A stretch of DNA of 64,000 nt from Fuscovulum sp. GTDB taxonomy: Bacteria; Pseudomonadota; Alphaproteobacteria; Rhodobacterales; Rhodobacteraceae. The stretch's first letter is position 1; each line of letters begins with the position of its first letter. The notes beneath the pieces are model-generated. The model was given only the letters and a program-made list of their open reading frames with translations, was not told where the DNA came from and made no database searches. Positions 16,230-25,401 of this stretch are shown piece by piece. The stretch spans positions 640,501 to 704,500 of the forward strand of contig CP136571.1 of NCBI GenBank assembly GCA_035192965.1, written 5' to 3'. The position numbers and the translations under genes were made by a program.

Positions 16230-17231
16230 ATGGGTTTGGACGAGGCAGCGCAGAAACCGCATGACCGGCTTGCCGCATGGCTGGCGGCTGACATGGCGGC
16301 GGTGAACGCCCTGATCCGCACCCGCATGGCCAGCGAACACGCGCCCCGCATCCCCGAGGTGACGGCCCATCTGGTCGAGGCCGGGGGAAAACGTCTGCGC
16401 CCGATGCTGACGCTCGCCGCCGCGCGGATGTGCGGCTATCAGGGCGACCACCATGTGAAGCTGGCCGCAACCGTGGAATTCATCCACACCGCCACGCTGT
16501 TGCATGATGATGTGGTCGACGAAAGCGAACGCCGCCGGGGGCGGCCGACCGCCAACCTGTTGTGGGACAACAAATCATCGGTCCTTGTGGGCGATTACCT
16601 TTTTGCGCGCAGCTTCCAGCTGATGGTGGAAACGGAATCGCTGCGGGTGATGGATATCCTTGCCAATGCCTCTGCCGTGATCGCCGAGGGCGAGGTGCTG
16701 CAACTCACCGCCGCGCAGGATCTGGCCACGACGGAAGGCATCTATCTGCAGGTCGTGCGCGGCAAGACCGCCGCGCTGTTTGCCGCCGCGATGGAAGTGG
16801 GCGGCGTGATCGCCGCCGCGTCCGAGCCGCAGGTACAGGCTCTGCGCGCCTATGGCGATGCGCTGGGGATCGCGTTCCAGATTGTGGATGACCTGCTGGA
16901 TTACGGCGGCACCGATGCCGCTATCGGCAAGAACACGGGCGATGATTTCCGCGAACGCAAGCTGACCCTGCCGCTGATCAAGGCTGTGGCGCAGGCCGAT
17001 GCCGAGGAACGCGCCTTCTGGCAGCGCGTCATTGAAAAGGGCGATCAGCGCGACGGCGACCTTGCCCATGCGATGGCCTTGATGGCCCGCCATGGCGCGA
17101 TGGCCGCCGCGCGGGATCAGGCGCTGATGTGGGCAGAAACGGCGCGCCGGTCGCTGGACATCCTGCCGGAACATCCGTTGCGCGACATGCTGTCGGACCT
17201 TGCCGATTACGTCGTGGCGCGGATCAACTGA
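16230..17231 (+). CDS. ispB: Polyprenyl diphosphate synthase (ubiquinone side chain)
   Basis: Long-chain trans-prenyl transferase that builds the isoprenoid tail of ubiquinone; decaprenyl is likely because Rhodobacteraceae make Q10. 333 residues. First Asp-rich motif DDVVD at 93-97 and second DDLLD near 220 bind Mg-diphosphate. GGKRLRP at 52-58 and the KTAALF motif are present. The ATG at 16230 has a GGGGG ribosome site; an earlier TTG at 16203 is less likely. Works in the same pathway as the COQ9 protein at 35.8 kb and supplies quinone for the ETF-QO at 20.7 kb. Confidence 0.92.
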   Translation: MGLDEAAQKPHDRLAAWLAADMAAVNALIRTRMASEHAPRIPEVTAHLVEAGGKRLRPMLTLAAARMCGYQGDHHVKLAATVEFIHTATLLHDDVVDESERRRGRPTANLLWDNKSSVLVGDYLFARSFQLMVETESLRVMDILANASAVIAEGEVLQLTAAQDLATTEGIYLQVVRGKTAALFAAAMEVGGVIAAASEPQVQALRAYGDALGIAFQIVDDLLDYGGTDAAIGKNTGDDFRERKLTLPLIKAVAQADAEERAFWQRVIEKGDQRDGDLAHAMALMARHGAMAAARDQALMWAETARRSLDILPEHPLRDMLSDLADYVVARIN

Positions 17232-17328
17232 CGCCGGGATAACGCCCCATAACCTTTGCGTCAGCCGGATTGTGCAGCCGTGACCCCCTTCCGATCTGTG
17301 TGCCACATGCACAGAACAGGAGGGTTTG

Positions 17329-17673
17329 ATGCGACGTCTTCTTTGGGCTGCCGGCCTTGCCATCATCGCCGGGCCCGCCTTGGCCGAAACAACCTTGGCC
17401 GAAACTACTCTGATCTCGGACCTGCGCTATGGCAGCACAGCCACGATCAGCGGCACCGTCGAACGCATCACAGATGAGGATGAATTCCGCATCACCGATG
17501 CAAGCGGGTCTGTCACCGTCTATATCGGCCCCGGCATCGTGCCCTTTGACCTTGGCGAACAGATCACGGTGAACGGGATCGTGGATCGCGAATTCGGACG
17601 GATGGAGGTCTATGCCCGCGATGCGGTACGCGCGGATGGCAGCAAAGTGACCTTCAGTCATCAATATGAATGA
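17329..17673 (+). CDS. Periplasmic OB-fold (BOF) protein, paralogue 1
   Basis: 114-residue exported protein: signal peptide to about residue 20 (PALA), then a single OB-fold of the bacterial-OB type (YgiW/YdeI-like). SGTVERITDEDEFRITDASG and the later GEQITVNGIVDREF carry the usual strand pattern. Such proteins are linked to stress tolerance or ligand binding, without a firm biochemical role. A six-residue duplication (ETTLAETTL) follows the signal peptide. The ATG at 17329 is preceded by AGGAGGG. Followed within 81 bases by a second copy. Confidence 0.78.
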   Translation: MRRLLWAAGLAIIAGPALAETTLAETTLISDLRYGSTATISGTVERITDEDEFRITDASGSVTVYIGPGIVPFDLGEQITVNGIVDREFGRMEVYARDAVRADGSKVTFSHQYE

Positions 17674-17754
17674 TCCAAGGCCGCCGCGCCCCTTGCAGGG
17701 GTGCGGCGACTTTCCCACCTTTCCCTGAAACAAGACCGCAACAGGGAGATGACG

Positions 17755-18081
17755 ATGATCCGTTCTGCCGCGATGGCCGCCGTTCTTCTGTCGGCCTCTG
17801 CCGCCTTTGCCGCGCCCGTTCCTATCACCAAGGCCCCGCGCGGCCAGCCCGTCACCCTGACGGGCAAGGTGATGCGCATCACCGATGCCGATGCCTTTCG
17901 CATGAAGGATGAAACCGGCGCGGTCACCGTCTATGTCGGCCCCAATGACCTGCCGGTTCAGGTGGGGGAAGAGGTCACCGTTCTGGGCGCGCTGGAGGAA
18001 GGCTTTCCCCCCGAATTCGTAGCCCGTGCGCTGCGCCGGTCAGACGGGACCGAGGTTCGCTTTCGTCACGATTGGGGCTGA
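17755..18081 (+). CDS. Periplasmic OB-fold (BOF) protein, paralogue 2
   Basis: 108-residue exported protein, signal peptide ending at about residue 20 (AAFA). The OB-fold aligns over its length with the upstream gene: [19 protein letters not shown] then VTVYVGPND. Tandem paralogues, probably one transcript. The second ATG (17755) is chosen because the first, at 17749, directly abuts the AGGGAG ribosome site. Its last 16 bases overlap the end of ispE on the other strand. Confidence 0.78.
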   Translation: MIRSAAMAAVLLSASAAFAAPVPITKAPRGQPVTLTGKVMRITDADAFRMKDETGAVTVYVGPNDLPVQVGEEVTVLGALEEGFPPEFVARALRRSDGTEVRFRHDWG

Positions 18082-18908
18082 TGCAGGGCGGCATCCGCCA
18101 CCCACCAGCCCGGCTCTGCCGCCCGCAGCGCCCGCGCCGCCGCGTTTGCCGAAAGCGGATCGGCAAACAGCCCGAAACAGGTGGCCCCCGATCCCGACAT
18201 CCGGGCAAACAGGCAGCCGGGCTGTGACGTCAGCGCCTGCCGGACCTGCCCGATCACCGGTTGCAGCGCCATCGCCGGCGCCTCCAGATCATTGCGCTGC
18301 ATGGCGGCAAAGGCCGCCAGTTCGGCGGCGGAGGTCAGGCGCGGCAGATCGCGCGGCATGGGCGGATTGTCGGCCCGCGCCAGCGTGCGAAAGATCGCAG
18401 GCGTCGACACCGCGACGCCGGGATTGGCCAGCACCAGCCAGACCGGGGGCAAGGCGGGCAGGGGGGCCAGCACCTCGCCGATCCCGCCCATCCGCTGTGT
18501 GCGGCTGGACAGGCAGACCGGCACATCGGCGCCAAGGGCCAGCACCTCTGCCGCCGCAGGCAGGGGTCGCCCCGCCATCCGCGCCAACAGGCGCAGGGTG
18601 GCAGCGGCATCCGCCGATCCGCCGCCGATGCCCGATGACACCGGCAGATGCTTTTCCAGCACGATCTGCGCCGATACCCCCATCGCGCGGGCCGCGCGCA
18701 GCACCAGATTGTCACCCTCGCCCGAAAGCCCTGCCGCCATAGGCCCGGTCACCGTAAGCGACGGGGGATCAGCCAGCGTTCCGCTGACCTGATCCCCCAC
18801 GCCGGCAAAGACCACCAGTGAATCCAGCAGATGATAGCCATCCGCCCGCCGCCCGGTGACGTGCAGCGTCAGGTTGATCTTCGCCGGGGCGAATTCAGTT
18901 GCCGCCAT
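18066..18908 (-). CDS. ispE: 4-diphosphocytidyl-2-C-methyl-D-erythritol kinase IspE
   Basis: GHMP-family kinase of the non-mevalonate isoprenoid pathway, phosphorylating CDP-methylerythritol. 280 residues. N-terminal [20 protein letters not shown], with the substrate-site Lys and His, and the glycine-rich ATP loop [14 protein letters not shown] at about 92-105 are diagnostic. The C-terminal [10 protein letters not shown] motif is present. Its start overlaps the TPR gene stop by 14 bases, so the two are probably cotranscribed. Supplies precursors for the polyprenyl synthase upstream. Confidence 0.95.
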   Translation of the reverse strand: MAATEFAPAKINLTLHVTGRRADGYHLLDSLVVFAGVGDQVSGTLADPPSLTVTGPMAAGLSGEGDNLVLRAARAMGVSAQIVLEKHLPVSSGIGGGSADAAATLRLLARMAGRPLPAAAEVLALGADVPVCLSSRTQRMGGIGEVLAPLPALPPVWLVLANPGVAVSTPAIFRTLARADNPPMPRDLPRLTSAAELAAFAAMQRNDLEAPAMALQPVIGQVRQALTSQPGCLFARMSGSGATCFGLFADPLSANAAARALRAAEPGWWVADAALHQPQS

Positions 18909-20604
18909 TCGCCACTTCGGTCAGGGGCTTTGCGCCTTCTTCCGCCAATACGGCATCCAGCCCCACCTCCAGCTTGCGCCGGATGCGGATGGCCTCATCC
19001 TCTTCGGGTTCGAAGGACAGCGCGCGGTGCCATTGGAACCGCGCCTCCAGCTTGCGCCCGACCGCCCAATAGACATCGCCCAGATGATCCGTCACCACCG
19101 GATCGACCGGTTCCAGCAGGGCCGCGCGTTCCATCGGCTCAACCGCCTCGGTATAGCGGCCAAGCCGGAACAGCGCCCAGGCGAGAGAGTCGATGATGTA
19201 CCCGGCCTCGGGCTGTGCTGCGACGGCGCGCTCGATCATTCCCAGCGCCTCATCCAGATTTTCGCCCCGATCCACAAAGCTGTAGCCAAGGTAGTTCAAC
19301 ACCTGCGGCTGATCGGGGTTCAATTCCAGCGCGCGGCGGAAGTCGGCCTCGGCCTCGGGCCAGTTGCCCGCGCGTTCATTGCTGATGCCGCGCGAATAGA
19401 ACAGCGTCCAATGCCGTTGTACTGGTTCCGGGACCAAGTCGATGGCCTGCGTATAGACCGGGATCGCATCGGCAAAGCGTTCCTGCCGACGCAGCGCATC
19501 GGCCAGCGCGGCCTGCACCTCGATGAACTGGCCGTGGCTGCGGGTCAGGGCCTGCAACACCTCCAGCGCGGCATCGGTCTTGTCTTCGGCGATCAGCGTA
19601 TTGGCGCGGCCGATTTCGGCCACGTGATAGGTGGGATCGTCCGGCGCAATCTTGCCATAGGTTTCCCCTGCAAGCGCGTGCTGCCCCAGGCTTTCCAAAA
19701 GCCCTGCCGCCAGCAGGGTTGCTTCGGAATGGTCGGGGCGCAGATAGGCCGCCGCGCGGGCATAGATCAGCGTATAGCCATCCTCGGCCTCGCCGCGCAG
19801 GGCGGTGGACAGGGTAAAGAACACCTCGGCGATCCCATCCACCGGATTGGTGACCATGTCATAGGGCACGGGTTCCCCCGCCGTCAGCCGCGCGCGCAGC
19901 GCGTCGATCTCGGGGTCCGCCTCGGTGCCAAAGGCCTGTTCAAGCAGTGCCAGCGCGTCCGGGTTGCGTTCCAGTTGGCTGAGGATTTGCGCATGGGCAA
20001 TCGCCCCGCGCCGCATCAGGGCGATCTGCCCCGCCTCGCGCCCCGACAGGATGTTGTCCGCGCTTTCGAAATCCCCGACCGAGGCCAGCGCCAGCGCCTT
20101 GTGATACAGACCGAACGCCTCCAACCCCGGTGAGGTGGCCAGCTTGTCAAACCCGGCCACAGCATCGGACATCCGCCCGTCGCCCAGCGCGGCCCAGGCC
20201 ATGACCAGATCATCCAGCAGCCGCCCGATGGAGCGCCCCGCCAGCGTATCGGCGATCAGTGCCGCGAAATCCCCGCGCTTGGCCTGATCCGTCAGCAGCG
20301 CGATATAGGCTGTCTGGCTGCGTCCGCCCTGCTGCACCAATTGCCGCGACAGGTCTGCCGCCCTTTCGAAATCACCAAGGCTAAGATGCGCGATAACCGC
20401 GCCTTCCAGCGTGGCCGCGTCATTGACGCCGATCTGGATCAGCCGGTCATACCAGCGCGCGGCCTCGCGAAAGTCATTCTCGGATGCGGCCACCTGCGCG
20501 GCCAGATAGGCCCCCGCCGCCCCTTCCGTTTCCTGCGCGGCAGCCGGAAAGGCCAGCGCAAGGGCAAGGGCAAAGGCAACAAGGGGGCTATGGCGTGGCG
20601 GCAT
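18895..20604 (-). CDS. Exported tetratricopeptide-repeat protein
   Basis: 569-residue protein with an N-terminal signal peptide (about 1-21, ending AAAQ) and roughly a dozen helical TPR-like repeats through to the C-terminus. Clear ones include [23 protein letters not shown] units and [19 protein letters not shown]. Predicted periplasmic scaffold; similar proteins sit next to ispE in many Alphaproteobacteria. Start at 20604 chosen because it gives the signal peptide; the frame extends 27 codons further without one. Confidence 0.85.
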   Translation of the reverse strand: MPPRHSPLVAFALALALAFPAAAQETEGAAGAYLAAQVAASENDFREAARWYDRLIQIGVNDAATLEGAVIAHLSLGDFERAADLSRQLVQQGGRSQTAYIALLTDQAKRGDFAALIADTLAGRSIGRLLDDLVMAWAALGDGRMSDAVAGFDKLATSPGLEAFGLYHKALALASVGDFESADNILSGREAGQIALMRRGAIAHAQILSQLERNPDALALLEQAFGTEADPEIDALRARLTAGEPVPYDMVTNPVDGIAEVFFTLSTALRGEAEDGYTLIYARAAAYLRPDHSEATLLAAGLLESLGQHALAGETYGKIAPDDPTYHVAEIGRANTLIAEDKTDAALEVLQALTRSHGQFIEVQAALADALRRQERFADAIPVYTQAIDLVPEPVQRHWTLFYSRGISNERAGNWPEAEADFRRALELNPDQPQVLNYLGYSFVDRGENLDEALGMIERAVAAQPEAGYIIDSLAWALFRLGRYTEAVEPMERAALLEPVDPVVTDHLGDVYWAVGRKLEARFQWHRALSFEPEEDEAIRIRRKLEVGLDAVLAEEGAKPLTEVANGGN

Positions 20605-20666
20605 CGGCAAGCTACTCCAACAGGGGTAAGTGCAAGCTAGCCTCGGCCTGCCACATAGGCAATCGG

Positions 20667-20697
20667 GCCGGGATGGTTTCCCCACCCCGGCCCGCCG
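20667..20697. terminator. Candidate terminator hairpin after ETF-QO
   Basis: Stem CGGGCCGGGATG paired with CACCCCGGCCCG (one G-T position) around a short loop, between the ETF-QO stop and the TPR gene start. There is no T-run on the minus strand, so it may be factor-dependent or only an mRNA end structure. Confidence 0.4.
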
Positions 20698-20734
20698 TTT
20701 CCTGCTGATTCACACGCAAATGTCAGGCGTTGCG

Positions 20735-22384
20735 TCACATGTTCGGGTAATTCGGCCCGCCACCACCCTGCGGCGTGGTCCAGTTGATGTTCTGCGACGG
20801 GTCCTTGATATCGCAAGTCTTGCAATGGACGCAGTTCTGGAAGTTGATCACGAAGCGCGGGTCCTTGCCTGCCTCGGATACCACTTCATACACCCCCGCC
20901 GGGCAATAGCGCTGCGCCGGTTCCGCGTATTTGGGCAGGTTCACCGAAATCGGGATGCTGGGATCCTTCAGCTTCAGATGCGCAGGCTGCGCTTCGTCAT
21001 GATTGGTGAAGCTGTAGGCCACGTTGGTCAGCCGGTCGAAGGACAGCACGCCATCGGGTTTGGGATAATCGATCGGCTTGAAATTCTTGGCCAAGCCCGT
21101 CGCCGCCGCATCCGATTTGCCATGCTTCAGCGTGCCGAACACCGTCAGCCCGATGGTATTGGCCCACATGTCCAGCCCGCCGCCCATCAGCGATGCCACC
21201 AGCCCGTATTTCGACCAAAGCGGTTTTACGTTCCGCACGCGTTTCAGGTCTTTGCCAATCGGCCCAGACCGCACGGCGGATTCATAGGCGGTCAACTCAT
21301 CGCCCGCCCGGCCTGCCGTGATCGCGGCATGGGCGGCCTCGGCCGCAGCCTTGCCCGACAGCATGGCATTGTGGTTGCCCTTGATGCGCGGCACGTTCAC
21401 CAGCCCCGCCGAACAACCCAGCAGCGCCACGCCCGGCGCCACCATCTTGGGGATCGACTGCCAGCCGCCCTCGCTGATGGCCCGCGCGCCATAGGCCACG
21501 CGTTTTCCGCCCTTCAGCAGGTCGGCCACCATCGGGTGATGCTTGAACCGCTGGAATTCCATGTACGGGTACAGATGCGGGTTTTCATAGTTCAGGTGAA
21601 CCACAAAGCCCACGTAAACCTGATTGTTCTCAAGGTGATAGATGAACGATCCGCCGCCGGCATTGCTGCCCAGTGGCCAGCCCATCGTATGCGTCACGGT
21701 GCCCAGCTTGTGCTTGGCCGGATCAATCTCCCAGATCTCCTTCATGCCAAGGCCGAATTTCTGCGGGCAATGACCTTTGGACAGATCGTATTTCGCGATC
21801 ACCTCTTTCGACAGCGACCCGCGCACGCCTTCCGACAGGAAGACATATTTGCCGTGCAGTTCCATGCCCGGCTCATAATTCGGCCCCGGCGCGCCGGTTT
21901 CCGGGTCCAGCCCGAATTCGCCCGCCACCACGCCCTTTACCCGGTCGCCGTCATAGACCAGGGCGCTGGCCGACATGCCCGGAAAAATCTCGACGCCCAG
22001 TTCCTCGGCCTGACCCGCCATCCAGCGGCAGACATTGGCCATCGAGACGATGTAATTGCCGTGGTTGTTCATCAGTGGCGGCATCGGGAAGTTCGGAATC
22101 CGCACCTGCCCTGCGGGGCCGAGGATAAAGAAATTGTCCTCCACCACCTCGGTCTTGATCGGTGCGCCCCGGTCACGCCAATCCGGGATCAGTGCATCCA
22201 GTCCCGAAGGATCCAGCACGGCGCCTGAAAGGATATGCGCCCCGACCTCGGACCCTTTTTCCAGCACGACGACCGACAGGTTGGCATCCAACTGTTTCAG
22301 CCGGATCGCCGCCGACAGGCCCGCCGGGCCCGCGCCCACGATCACAACGTCATATTCCATCGACTCACGGACGATGTCAGCCAT
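20735..22384 (-). CDS. Electron transfer flavoprotein-ubiquinone oxidoreductase
   Basis: Membrane-associated FAD and 4Fe-4S enzyme passing electrons from ETF (reduced by acyl-CoA dehydrogenases) to ubiquinone. 549 residues. The FAD motif DVVIVGAGPAGLSAA is near the N-terminus. The 4Fe-4S domain at the C-terminus has CPAGVYE and NCVHCKTCDIKDP. The ATG at 22384 follows a GAGGGAG ribosome site. Functionally linked to the acyl-CoA dehydrogenase at 25.4 kb and to ubiquinone genes in the window. Confidence 0.95.
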   Translation of the reverse strand: MADIVRESMEYDVVIVGAGPAGLSAAIRLKQLDANLSVVVLEKGSEVGAHILSGAVLDPSGLDALIPDWRDRGAPIKTEVVEDNFFILGPAGQVRIPNFPMPPLMNNHGNYIVSMANVCRWMAGQAEELGVEIFPGMSASALVYDGDRVKGVVAGEFGLDPETGAPGPNYEPGMELHGKYVFLSEGVRGSLSKEVIAKYDLSKGHCPQKFGLGMKEIWEIDPAKHKLGTVTHTMGWPLGSNAGGGSFIYHLENNQVYVGFVVHLNYENPHLYPYMEFQRFKHHPMVADLLKGGKRVAYGARAISEGGWQSIPKMVAPGVALLGCSAGLVNVPRIKGNHNAMLSGKAAAEAAHAAITAGRAGDELTAYESAVRSGPIGKDLKRVRNVKPLWSKYGLVASLMGGGLDMWANTIGLTVFGTLKHGKSDAAATGLAKNFKPIDYPKPDGVLSFDRLTNVAYSFTNHDEAQPAHLKLKDPSIPISVNLPKYAEPAQRYCPAGVYEVVSEAGKDPRFVINFQNCVHCKTCDIKDPSQNINWTTPQGGGGPNYPNM

Positions 22385-22692
22385 GCTGCCTGCTCCCTCA
22401 CCGCATTTCCCACTGGCCCCGCGCAATATTGTTGCGGGACGCGCGGCCCATCCCCTAGCCCATGCAAAGCGCGGGGGTCAATCGTAACGCGGCATCACGA
22501 TGTCGCAATGCGGCATCTGGGCGGCATCGGGGCAGGGTTTGCGGCCATATCCCCCGGCTTTTGGTGCTTTCGCGGGCAAGGCCTTGCATTTGCCGCCTTG
22601 GTCGGTTCAGTTGGGACAAGATATCGCAGGACGTGTCGCGCCACAGTCCCCGTAAGGGGGGCCGTGGCCTTCCTTTTGTTATGTAGGGACCG
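22385..22692. other. Divergent intergenic region ETF-QO / greA
   Basis: 308 bases with no convincing gene. It must hold the promoters of both divergent genes. It includes a 16-base GCGCAATATTGTTGCG element (22421-22436) nearly identical to the core of the phaA-phaB palindrome, plus GC-rich short hairpins such as CCCCGTAAGGGG before greA. Confidence 0.6.
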
Positions 22693-23163
22693 ATGGAAAA
22701 GATTCCGATGACGCGCGCAGGTTTCACCGCGCTGGACGAAGAGTTGAAGGTGCTGAAATCCATCGAGCGCCCCGCCGTGATCCGCGCGATTGCCGAGGCC
22801 CGCGAACATGGCGACCTGTCGGAGAACGCCGAATACCACGCCGCCCGTGAAAAGCAGTCCTTCATCGAAGGCCGCATCAAGGAGCTTGAGGCGATGCTGT
22901 CGCTGGCCGAAGTGATTGATCCGTCGAAACTGTCCGGCTCGGTCAAGTTCGGCGCGACGATCACCGTCGTCGACGAAGACACCGACGAGGAAAAGACCTA
23001 TCAGATCGTGGGCGAGGCCGAGGCCGATATCGAACGCGGCCTGCTGAACATCCGTTCCCCCCTTGCCCGCGCCATGATCGGCAAGGATGAAGGCGACAGC
23101 GTCGAGGTGAAAACCCCCGGCGGCCAGAAAAGCTATGAGATCCTCAGCATCCGCTACGTCTGA
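22693..23163 (+). CDS. greA: Transcription elongation factor GreA
   Basis: Rescues stalled RNA polymerase by stimulating transcript cleavage through its secondary channel. 156 residues, normal. The N-terminal coiled coil has the loop acidic pair in [17 protein letters not shown]. The C-terminal FKBP-like domain ends [11 protein letters not shown]. Followed 29 bases later by a membrane protein gene on the same strand. Confidence 0.96.
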   Translation: MEKIPMTRAGFTALDEELKVLKSIERPAVIRAIAEAREHGDLSENAEYHAAREKQSFIEGRIKELEAMLSLAEVIDPSKLSGSVKFGATITVVDEDTDEEKTYQIVGEAEADIERGLLNIRSPLARAMIGKDEGDSVEVKTPGGQKSYEILSIRYV

Positions 23164-23192
23164 ACACCACGGACAGGCAATTCGGGGACAGT

Positions 23193-24215
23193 ATGCCGGA
23201 AGACCACGATAAACCGGAACCCTTGGGCCTATTCCTGCGCGCCGAAGAGGCCCCGCCCTTCGGCCCGACCGAACTGGTCGCGGGTCTGCTGGCGCTGGTC
23301 TGGGTGGTGGCGGTCATCGCCTATGCGCTGATGGCGCCCGATGGAACATCGGGTGGCCTGCTGGGCCTGGTGATGACGTTGCTTGCCGTGTTCCTGCCGC
23401 TCGCGCTGATCTGGGCCGCCGTGACCACGCTGCGATCCGTCCGCGTGCTGCGGGCCGAGGCCGCGCGACTTCAGGCCACGGTGGATGCCATGCGCAACGC
23501 CTATCTCCTCAGCCAGCAGACACAGGCCGCGATCAAGCCGGGCGTGGAACAGCGCCTGGAAGAGGTGGCACAGGTTGCCCGCGAAACGGCGGGCGTTCTC
23601 GCCTCATTCCAGACGCGGCGCGATCCCGGCCTGACCGTGCCGTCGGCGGATCGCAAGGCGGCGCTGGTGCCGCCGCCCCGCCCCGCGCCGCAGGATGAAC
23701 AGCCCGCCCTCGCGCTTGGCACCCCGGCCGAGGATCTGCGCGCCCCCCCGTCGATCGGCGATTTCATCCGCGCGCTGAACTTTCCCGAAAACCCCGATGA
23801 CCGCGAAGGGTTTCGCGCCCTTCGCCTTGCGCTGGAGGATCGCACCACCGCCAAACTGATCCGCGCCGCACAGGATGTGCTGACGCTGCTCAGCCAGGAA
23901 GGCATCTATATGGATGACCTGACCCCGGAACGCGCCCGGCCGGAGCTGTGGCGCAAATTCGCCCAAGGCGAACGCGGCCGCGCCATCGCCGCGCTGGGCG
24001 GCATCCGGGATCGGTCCAGCCTTGCGCTGACCGGGGCAAGGATGCGCGAAGACCCGGTCTTTCGGGATGCGGGCCACCATTTCCTGCGCACCTTCGACAA
24101 GACGTTTCAGGAGTTCGAGAAGAACGCCTCTGACACCGATCTTGCCGAACTGGCCGACACGCGCACGGCGCGGGCCTTCATGCTGTTCGGTCGCGTGACA
24201 GGGACCTTCGACTGA
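23193..24215 (+). CDS. Conserved membrane protein with coiled coil, function unknown
   Basis: 340 residues. Two hydrophobic segments (about 28-48 and 54-76) are followed by a helical, probably coiled-coil stretch (about 85-145) rich in Ala, Glu and Gln. A Pro-rich linker (about 150-185) leads to a C-terminal globular helical domain (about 190-340) starting SIGDFIRALNFPENPDD. No known domain recognised. It looks like a conserved Rhodobacteraceae protein because of regular codon use and stable structure. Probably cotranscribed with greA. Ends 33 bases before the second double-palindrome repeat, which separates it from convergent tsaC. Confidence 0.75.
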   Translation: MPEDHDKPEPLGLFLRAEEAPPFGPTELVAGLLALVWVVAVIAYALMAPDGTSGGLLGLVMTLLAVFLPLALIWAAVTTLRSVRVLRAEAARLQATVDAMRNAYLLSQQTQAAIKPGVEQRLEEVAQVARETAGVLASFQTRRDPGLTVPSADRKAALVPPPRPAPQDEQPALALGTPAEDLRAPPSIGDFIRALNFPENPDDREGFRALRLALEDRTTAKLIRAAQDVLTLLSQEGIYMDDLTPERARPELWRKFAQGERGRAIAALGGIRDRSSLALTGARMREDPVFRDAGHHFLRTFDKTFQEFEKNASDTDLAELADTRTARAFMLFGRVTGTFD

Positions 24216-24247
24216 ACCGCGCTTTGGATTGCCAAGGCAAGCCAAAC

Positions 24248-24290
24248 AAAAATCTTCGAAGATTTTTGCAAATTTCTTCGAAGAAATTTG
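24248..24290. repeat. 43-nt double palindrome, copy 2
   Basis: Same two palindromes as at 13978-14020, differing at one position. In this copy both the 20-base and the 22-base unit are perfectly self-complementary. It abuts the stop codon of tsaC and lies 33 bases after the convergent upstream gene, so here it sits between two 3' ends. It could act as a bidirectional terminator: the A/T flanks give T-runs on either strand. Confidence 0.85.
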
Positions 24291-25244
24291 TTAGCCCCGC
24301 GGCGCCGCGGCTCTCCGAAGGCGATCATTGATCGCCCGCCCCAGCCCCACCTCCGGCACCGGGGCAAAGGCGATGCGCCCGCCTGCCCCTGCCAGCACAT
24401 CCGCCGCGCGCAGCACGTGGAATAGCGCGGCCGCCGCCTCCACCAGATCGCCGCGTTCCGATAGGGTCAGCGCAGCAGCAGGGCAGGGGCCGAACCCCAC
24501 CCAGACCTCGCCCGGCTCCGGCACCGTCACGCCCAACCGCACCAGCGCACTGGGGGCATAGTGGCTGGCCAATTGTCCCGGCGCATTTGGCCGCGCGGCA
24601 TCCCCCCCCGCCAGCAGGGCCACCCCCAACGCCGCTTCCAGCGCCTCAACCGGTACCCCGCCGGGGCGCAGCAGGCTGGGCGGGCCGTCCAGCCCAAGGA
24701 TGGTGGATTCCAACCCCACTGCACAAGCCCCACCGTCCAGAATACCCTCGATCCGCCCCGCCAGCCCCGCCCGCACGTGATCCGCCCGCGTCGGTGAAAC
24801 CTTCCCCGACGGGTTGGCCGAAGGCGCGGCCAGCGGCCCGCCGAACGCCCGCAGCAGCGCCTGCGCCACCGGATGCGCGGGCACCCGGATCGCCACCGTC
24901 TCCAGCCCCGCCGTCACCAGCGGTGACAGCCCCGTCTCTGCGACCACCGGCAGCACCAATGTCAACGGCCCCGGCCAGAACGCCGCCGCCACCGCCTCGG
25001 CCCGGTCATCAAAGCGCGCAAACTGCCGTGCGGTTGCCACATCCGGCACATGCACGATCAGCGGGTTGAACCTTGGCCGCCCCTTGGCATCGAAAATCCG
25101 CGCCACGGCACGATCCGACCGCGCATCCCCGCCCAGCCCATAGACCGTCTCGGTCGGAAAGGCGACAAGCCCCCCCGTGCGCAGGATTTCTGCTGCGCGT
25201 GCAATCCCTTGGGGGCTATCGGTCAGGTCTTCGGTGGCAATCAT
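24291..25244 (-). CDS. tsaC: L-threonylcarbamoyladenylate synthase (TsaC/Sua5)
   Basis: Makes threonylcarbamoyl-AMP from Thr, bicarbonate and ATP for the universal t6A37 tRNA modification. 317 residues: YrdC domain (about 10-190) with GGLVAFPTETVYGLG and KGRPRFNPL, plus a C-terminal Sua5 domain (about 210-317) with SPGQLASHYAP-like linker APGQLASHYAPSA. The long Sua5-type architecture is typical for Rhodobacteraceae. Start at 25244; the longer upstream frame is not family-like. Confidence 0.93.
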   Translation of the reverse strand: MIATEDLTDSPQGIARAAEILRTGGLVAFPTETVYGLGGDARSDRAVARIFDAKGRPRFNPLIVHVPDVATARQFARFDDRAEAVAAAFWPGPLTLVLPVVAETGLSPLVTAGLETVAIRVPAHPVAQALLRAFGGPLAAPSANPSGKVSPTRADHVRAGLAGRIEGILDGGACAVGLESTILGLDGPPSLLRPGGVPVEALEAALGVALLAGGDAARPNAPGQLASHYAPSALVRLGVTVPEPGEVWVGFGPCPAAALTLSERGDLVEAAAALFHVLRAADVLAGAGGRIAFAPVPEVGLGRAINDRLRRAAAPRG

Positions 25245-25401
25245 GGCCCATGACCTCGCGCGTGACGCTGCGTAGGGGTTGAGAAGGGGCAAACGGTCTG
25301 TAAACCTTTGCGGGTCAGGAGCCATTACCCGTCACGGCCCGCTTTGCCAAGCGTCCCGCCTGTGCCGCAGCCCGGCCCCCGGCATGTCAGAGGATCGACC
25401 C

